A stretch of 64,000 nt of DNA from Parasphingopyxis sp052168295 (lineage in GTDB: Bacteria; Pseudomonadota; Alphaproteobacteria; Sphingomonadales; Sphingomonadaceae), in contig NZ_JBQLZN010000089.1 in NCBI RefSeq assembly GCF_052168295.1, forward strand, positions 62,001-126,000. The letters run 5' to 3'. The notes beneath the pieces were generated by a model, which did no database searches, was not told where the DNA came from, and saw nothing but the letters and a program-made list of their open reading frames with translations. The position numbers and the translations under genes were made by a program. Positions 60,955-64,000 of this stretch are shown here, one piece after another. Positions within the stretch are counted from its first letter, which is position 1; each line of letters starts with the position of its first letter.

Positions 60955-61555
60955 TGGAGGACGCACCGACCTTCGGTTCCTCGCCACGCATCAGGCGTCC
61001 GATATTGGCACGATGCTGTACGATGACGATCGCTGCGATCGCGATCAGGGGAACGATCGTATGCGGATAGCCCATCGCCCAGCCGACCAGAGGAGCAGCG
61101 ACAACCGTCACTAGCGAAGAGACCGAGGAAATCCGGCTCAACAGAAGAGTTGCAGCCCAAATGGCGGCGCAGACGAGCATCACCGGCCAGGCGAGCGCCA
61201 GCAGCACGCCGGCGGCGGTCGCGAAGCCTTTACCGCCCTTGAATCTGAGCCATGGCGTAAAACAGTGTCCGGCCACTGCCCCGACCGCGGCGATGCCTGC
61301 CGTACCGGGCCATAGATGTTCGGCGACCAGCACCGGCACCGCGCCCTTCGCGGCATCGAGCAATACCGTCGCCGCCGCCAATCCCTTGTTCCCTGTGCGC
61401 AGTACGTTGGTCGCGCCGATGCTGCCCGAGCCGATTTTGCGGACATCGCCAAGCCCAGCAGCGCGGGTCAGGACGAGGCCGAACGGCACCGAGCCGAACA
61501 GGAAGGCAAAGCCGAACGCGAGTGCCGGAGCAAGCCAGAGCGGATTGTCGAAAAT
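60947..61555 (-). CDS. plsY: Acyl-phosphate glycerol-3-phosphate acyltransferase, ATT start
   Basis: 202 residues if translation starts at ATT 61555. The shorter GTG start at 61489 removes the first transmembrane helix (WLAPALAFGFAFLFGS) that all PlsY proteins have. A perfect AGGAGG lies 7 nt upstream of the ATT, and no ATG, GTG or TTG is present in frame between it and 61489; an upstream in-frame stop limits the frame. The rest is typical PlsY: SVPFGLVLTRAAGLGDVRKI, GSGSIGATNVLR and RFKGGKGFATA. First acylation step of phospholipid synthesis. Confidence 0.88.
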   Translation of the reverse strand: MFDNPLWLAPALAFGFAFLFGSVPFGLVLTRAAGLGDVRKIGSGSIGATNVLRTGNKGLAAATVLLDAAKGAVPVLVAEHLWPGTAGIAAVGAVAGHCFTPWLRFKGGKGFATAAGVLLALAWPVMLVCAAIWAATLLLSRISSVSSLVTVVAAPLVGWAMGYPHTIVPLIAIAAIVIVQHRANIGRLMRGEEPKVGASSND

Positions 61556-61671
61556 GGCCGATCCTCCTCTTCGGGTCAGCCATGGTCATAGCGTCCCCGC
61601 CCCGCGCTGCAATCGCCTCCGCCAATTCGCTCCGTTGCAGCCGCGCCCGCTTCGCCATATGGCAAGCGCCC

Positions 61672-62469
61672 ATGCGCGCGGAGCAGCCCATCCTTCTTCT
61701 CGACACCGGTGTTGGCGGACTGTCGATACTCGGACCTGTCCGGGAAAAGCTACCCAACGCGCCCATCGTCTATGCGCTCGACCAGGCGGGCTATCCTTAC
61801 GGCCAGAAATCCGAAGCCGAGCTGACGGCGCGCGTGCCGGCACTGTTGGGGCGGCTGGCCGAACATGTCGATGCGCGACTGGCGGTGATCGCGTGCAATA
61901 CCGCTTCGGTGATCGCGCTGGAGCCGGTGCGCGCCGCACTCGCCATCCCGATCGTCGGCACCGTCCCCGCGATCAAGCCCGCGGCCGAAATCTCCAGATC
62001 GCGTGTGATCGGGGTGCTGGGCACACAGTCTACGGTTCGCCAGCCCTATGTCGACAATCTGTCGCGCGAATTCGCCAGCGACTGCACGATCATCCGTTAC
62101 GGCACGCACGATCTCGTGGCGCTGGCCGAACGGAAGATGCGCGGCGAGCCGACGGATTCGGAAGATTATGCGGTCATTCTCGACGGGCTGTTCAGCCAAC
62201 CGGACGGCGATCGGATCGACACGATCGTACTCGCCTGCACGCATTTTCCGCTGGTCGAGGAGGAGCTGTTGGCCGCGGCCGAACGCCCGCTCACCTTCGT
62301 CCATGGCGGCGACGGCATAGCGCGGCGCGTCGCGCATCTGACCGAAGGGCAGCCCTGGCCGGACAGCCCTTCGCCGGGCCGCGCGATCTTCATCTCAGAC
62401 GGCAGCGATCCCGAAGCGCTCCGTCAGGGCCTCTCCAGCTATGGGCTTGAAATATTGGAGACGCTTTAA
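61672..62469 (+). CDS. murI: Glutamate racemase
   Basis: 265 residues from ATG 61672. The two catalytic Cys motifs are visible: VIACNTASVIALEP and TIVLACTHFPLVEEE, together with LLDTGVGGLSILGPV and HGGDGIARRV. It makes D-glutamate for peptidoglycan. A longer start at 61582 is possible but would add a non-conserved leader. Divergent from plsY. Confidence 0.95.
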   Translation: MRAEQPILLLDTGVGGLSILGPVREKLPNAPIVYALDQAGYPYGQKSEAELTARVPALLGRLAEHVDARLAVIACNTASVIALEPVRAALAIPIVGTVPAIKPAAEISRSRVIGVLGTQSTVRQPYVDNLSREFASDCTIIRYGTHDLVALAERKMRGEPTDSEDYAVILDGLFSQPDGDRIDTIVLACTHFPLVEEELLAAAERPLTFVHGGDGIARRVAHLTEGQPWPDSPSPGRAIFISDGSDPEALRQGLSSYGLEILETL

Positions 62470-62474
62470 GCTTA

Positions 62475-62491
62475 TTGCGAGTCGTTCTCGC
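62475..62491. promoter_or_regulatory. Fur/Irr-like site upstream of hemA
   Basis: TTGCGAGTCGTTCTCGC is similar to the alphaproteobacterial Fur-type consensus near TGCGAATCATTCTCA as I know it (about 12 of 16 positions). It lies 58 nt in front of the hemA start. Iron-responsive control of haem synthesis is common, so a Fur or Irr operator is plausible, not proven. Confidence 0.4.
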
Positions 62492-62549
62492 TGGAAATGG
62501 CCGATTTCAGCCCTTACATGACCTGCAATCCTGAAGCAGGGGAAGAGTT

Positions 62550-63764
62550 TTGGACTATCAGCGGGTGTTTTCGAAAGCCATCGAGCGGCTCCATGAGGAG
62601 GGCCGCTACCGGGTGTTTATCGACATTCTGCGCAACAAGGGCGCCTTCCCCAATGCGCGCTGCTTCGCCGGGCACAACGGGCCGAAGCCGATCACCGTCT
62701 GGTGTTCGAACGACTATCTCTCGATGGGCCAGCATCCGAAAGTGATCGAAGCGATGGAAGAGGCGCTGCACGATGTCGGCGCTGGTTCGGGCGGGACGCG
62801 CAATATCGGCGGCAACACCCATTATCATATCGATCTCGAACATGAGCTGGCCGACCTGCATGGCAAGGAAGGCGCGCTGCTCTTTACCTCGGGCTATATC
62901 TCGAACGAGGCGACGCTGACCACGCTGGGCAAATTGCTGCCCGGCTGCGTCGTATTCTCGGACGAACTCAACCACGCCTCGATGATCGCGGGCATCCGCA
63001 ACGCCGGTTGCGAAAAGCATATCTGGCGGCACAACGATCTCGATCATCTCGAAGAATTGCTGGCGGCCGAAGATCCCGAAACGCCGAAGCTGATCGCCTT
63101 CGAAAGCGTTTACTCGATGGACGGCGACGTCGCGCCGATCGCCGAGATTTGCGATCTGGCGGACAAGTATAACGCCCTCACCTATTGCGACGAAGTCCAT
63201 GCCGTCGGCATGTATGGAGAACGCGGCGGCGGGATCACGGAGCGCGATGAAGTCGCCGACCGGGTGACCATCATCGAGGGCACGCTCGCCAAGGCGATCG
63301 GCGTCATGGGCGGCTATATCGCGGCGGACAAGATGATCGTCGACGTCATCCGCAGCTATGCGCCGGGCTTCATCTTCACGACGAGCCTCTCGCCGGTTCT
63401 GGTGGCAGGCGCGCTCGCGAGCATCCGGCATCTGAAGGAGTCCAGCGCGGAACGCGACGCACAGCAGGCGTCTGCGGAACGCCTGAAGACCCTGCTCGCC
63501 GAAGCCGGACTGCCGGTGATGGAATCGACGACCCATATCGTGCCGCTGATGGTCGGCGACCCGGTCAAGGCCAAGCGGATCAGCGATATCCTGCTCGCCG
63601 AGTACGGCGTCTATGTGCAGCCGATCAATTATCCGACCGTCCCGCGCGGCACCGAACGCCTGCGCTTCACCCCCGGCCCGACGCACGACGAGGAGATGAT
63701 GCGCGAACTGACCGACGCGCTCGTCGAGATCTGGGACCGGATGGAATTGCGGCTCGCGGCCTGA
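62550..63764 (+). CDS. hemA: 5-aminolevulinate synthase (C4 pathway)
   Basis: 404 residues from a TTG with a GGGGAAGAG ribosome site. PLP enzyme of the alpha-oxoamine synthase family: WCSNDYLSMGQHPKVIEAM, GSGGTRNIGGNTHYH, DEVHAVGMYG and the PLP Lys in EGTLAKAIGVMGGYI. Condenses glycine and succinyl-CoA, the first step of haem synthesis in alphaproteobacteria. The Fur-like site above fits iron regulation. Confidence 0.97.
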   Translation: MDYQRVFSKAIERLHEEGRYRVFIDILRNKGAFPNARCFAGHNGPKPITVWCSNDYLSMGQHPKVIEAMEEALHDVGAGSGGTRNIGGNTHYHIDLEHELADLHGKEGALLFTSGYISNEATLTTLGKLLPGCVVFSDELNHASMIAGIRNAGCEKHIWRHNDLDHLEELLAAEDPETPKLIAFESVYSMDGDVAPIAEICDLADKYNALTYCDEVHAVGMYGERGGGITERDEVADRVTIIEGTLAKAIGVMGGYIAADKMIVDVIRSYAPGFIFTTSLSPVLVAGALASIRHLKESSAERDAQQASAERLKTLLAEAGLPVMESTTHIVPLMVGDPVKAKRISDILLAEYGVYVQPINYPTVPRGTERLRFTPGPTHDEEMMRELTDALVEIWDRMELRLAA

Positions 63765-63771
63765 CGGGACA

Positions 63772-64000
63772 TTGAACGAACAAACATCCACCTATGACGA
63801 GGTCGTGCGGGGACGCCGCTCGATCCGTGGCTATCTCGACAAGCCCGTCCCGCGGGAGCTGATCGAGGAGATACTCGGCCTCGCGATGCGCTCGCCGACG
63901 TCGATGAACACTCAGCCCTGGCATTTCCATGTCATTACCGGCGAACCGCTCGACCGTATCCGCAAGGGCAACACCGAAAATATCCTGGCCGGCGTGCCCG
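63772..64000 (+). CDS. Nitroreductase-family protein (partial, 3' end outside window)
   Basis: A frame of 76 codons from a TTG at 63772, running off the right edge. The translation begins LNEQTSTYDEVVRGRRSIRG and has the nitroreductase FMN pattern RRSIRGYLDKPVP and SPTSMNTQPWHFHVITG. It lies 7 nt after the hemA stop. FMN-dependent oxidoreductase with unknown substrate. Confidence 0.85.
   Translation, partial: MNEQTSTYDEVVRGRRSIRGYLDKPVPRELIEEILGLAMRSPTSMNTQPWHFHVITGEPLDRIRKGNTENILAGVP

Noticed and set aside
1..64000. tRNA, rRNA, riboswitch or CRISPR array
   Set aside because: No cloverleaf, no conserved rRNA segment and no regular spaced repeats were noticed by reading. A tRNAscan or Infernal run would be needed to exclude small RNAs completely.

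Overview
The window is a piece of an alphaproteobacterial chromosome, most likely from the Sphingomonadales. Evidence is the high-GC housekeeping half, the C4-type 5-aminolevulinate synthase (hemA), the clusters rpmH-rnpA-yidD-yidC-engB, rpsT/dnaA and mutM-ubiE-ubiB-coaBC-dut, a MucR/Ros-type regulator, and an origin-detached dnaA next to rpsT. No genus can be fixed from sequence alone.

Left part (about 1-31.2 kb) is accessory and mosaic. It opens with a type I secretion operon on the minus strand (HlyB-like ABC exporter, HlyD-like adaptor, a small exported protein, and a secreted substrate that runs off the left edge and carries an HExxH-type motif). Next come a double-GNAT/MarR operon with a divergent LysR gene, a MucR-like regulator that has lost most zinc ligands, and several small envelope proteins. 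At 10.8-13.2 kb sits a compact three-gene unit: a GHKL-type ATPase, a STAS-like DUF4325 protein and a membrane-anchored protein. From 13.2 to 25 kb lies a mobile-element backbone: a HerA/VirD4-like ATPase with a nuclease-like C-terminus, a long ParB-like protein, Xre regulators, a second TraD/HerA-like ATPase, strong DNA palindromes, and a large serine recombinase coupled to a 49-residue ORF. A low-GC cargo block (25.2-28.9 kb) encodes a 971-residue unknown protein with a possible HEPN motif, a tandem-ACT protein and a 107-residue protein. It is followed by a decayed tyrosine integrase and a second large serine recombinase.

The junction is at about 31.2 kb: the second recombinase gene runs straight into the antisense strand of a truncated comM/yifB gene, so comM is the apparent integration target and the recombinase C-terminus is now a chimera. 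The missing 3' half of comM is not in the window, so the island probably extends beyond the left edge.

Right part (31.2-64 kb) is ordinary core genome: ribosome and RNase P components, membrane insertion (YidD, YidC), secretion (SecB), envelope synthesis (DapE, MltA, MurJ, MurI, PlsY), tRNA charging (TrpS), replication and repair (DnaA, MutM, TopA, DprA), ubiquinone, CoA and nucleotide metabolism (UbiE, UbiB, CoaBC, Dut), and haem synthesis (HemA). Points of interest there are a tandem LexA-like operator (three GTTC spaced by 7), a cluster of GANTC methylation sites between rpsT and dnaA, an apparent ATT start codon for plsY, and a Fur-like site in front of hemA. No tRNA, rRNA or CRISPR array was recognised.
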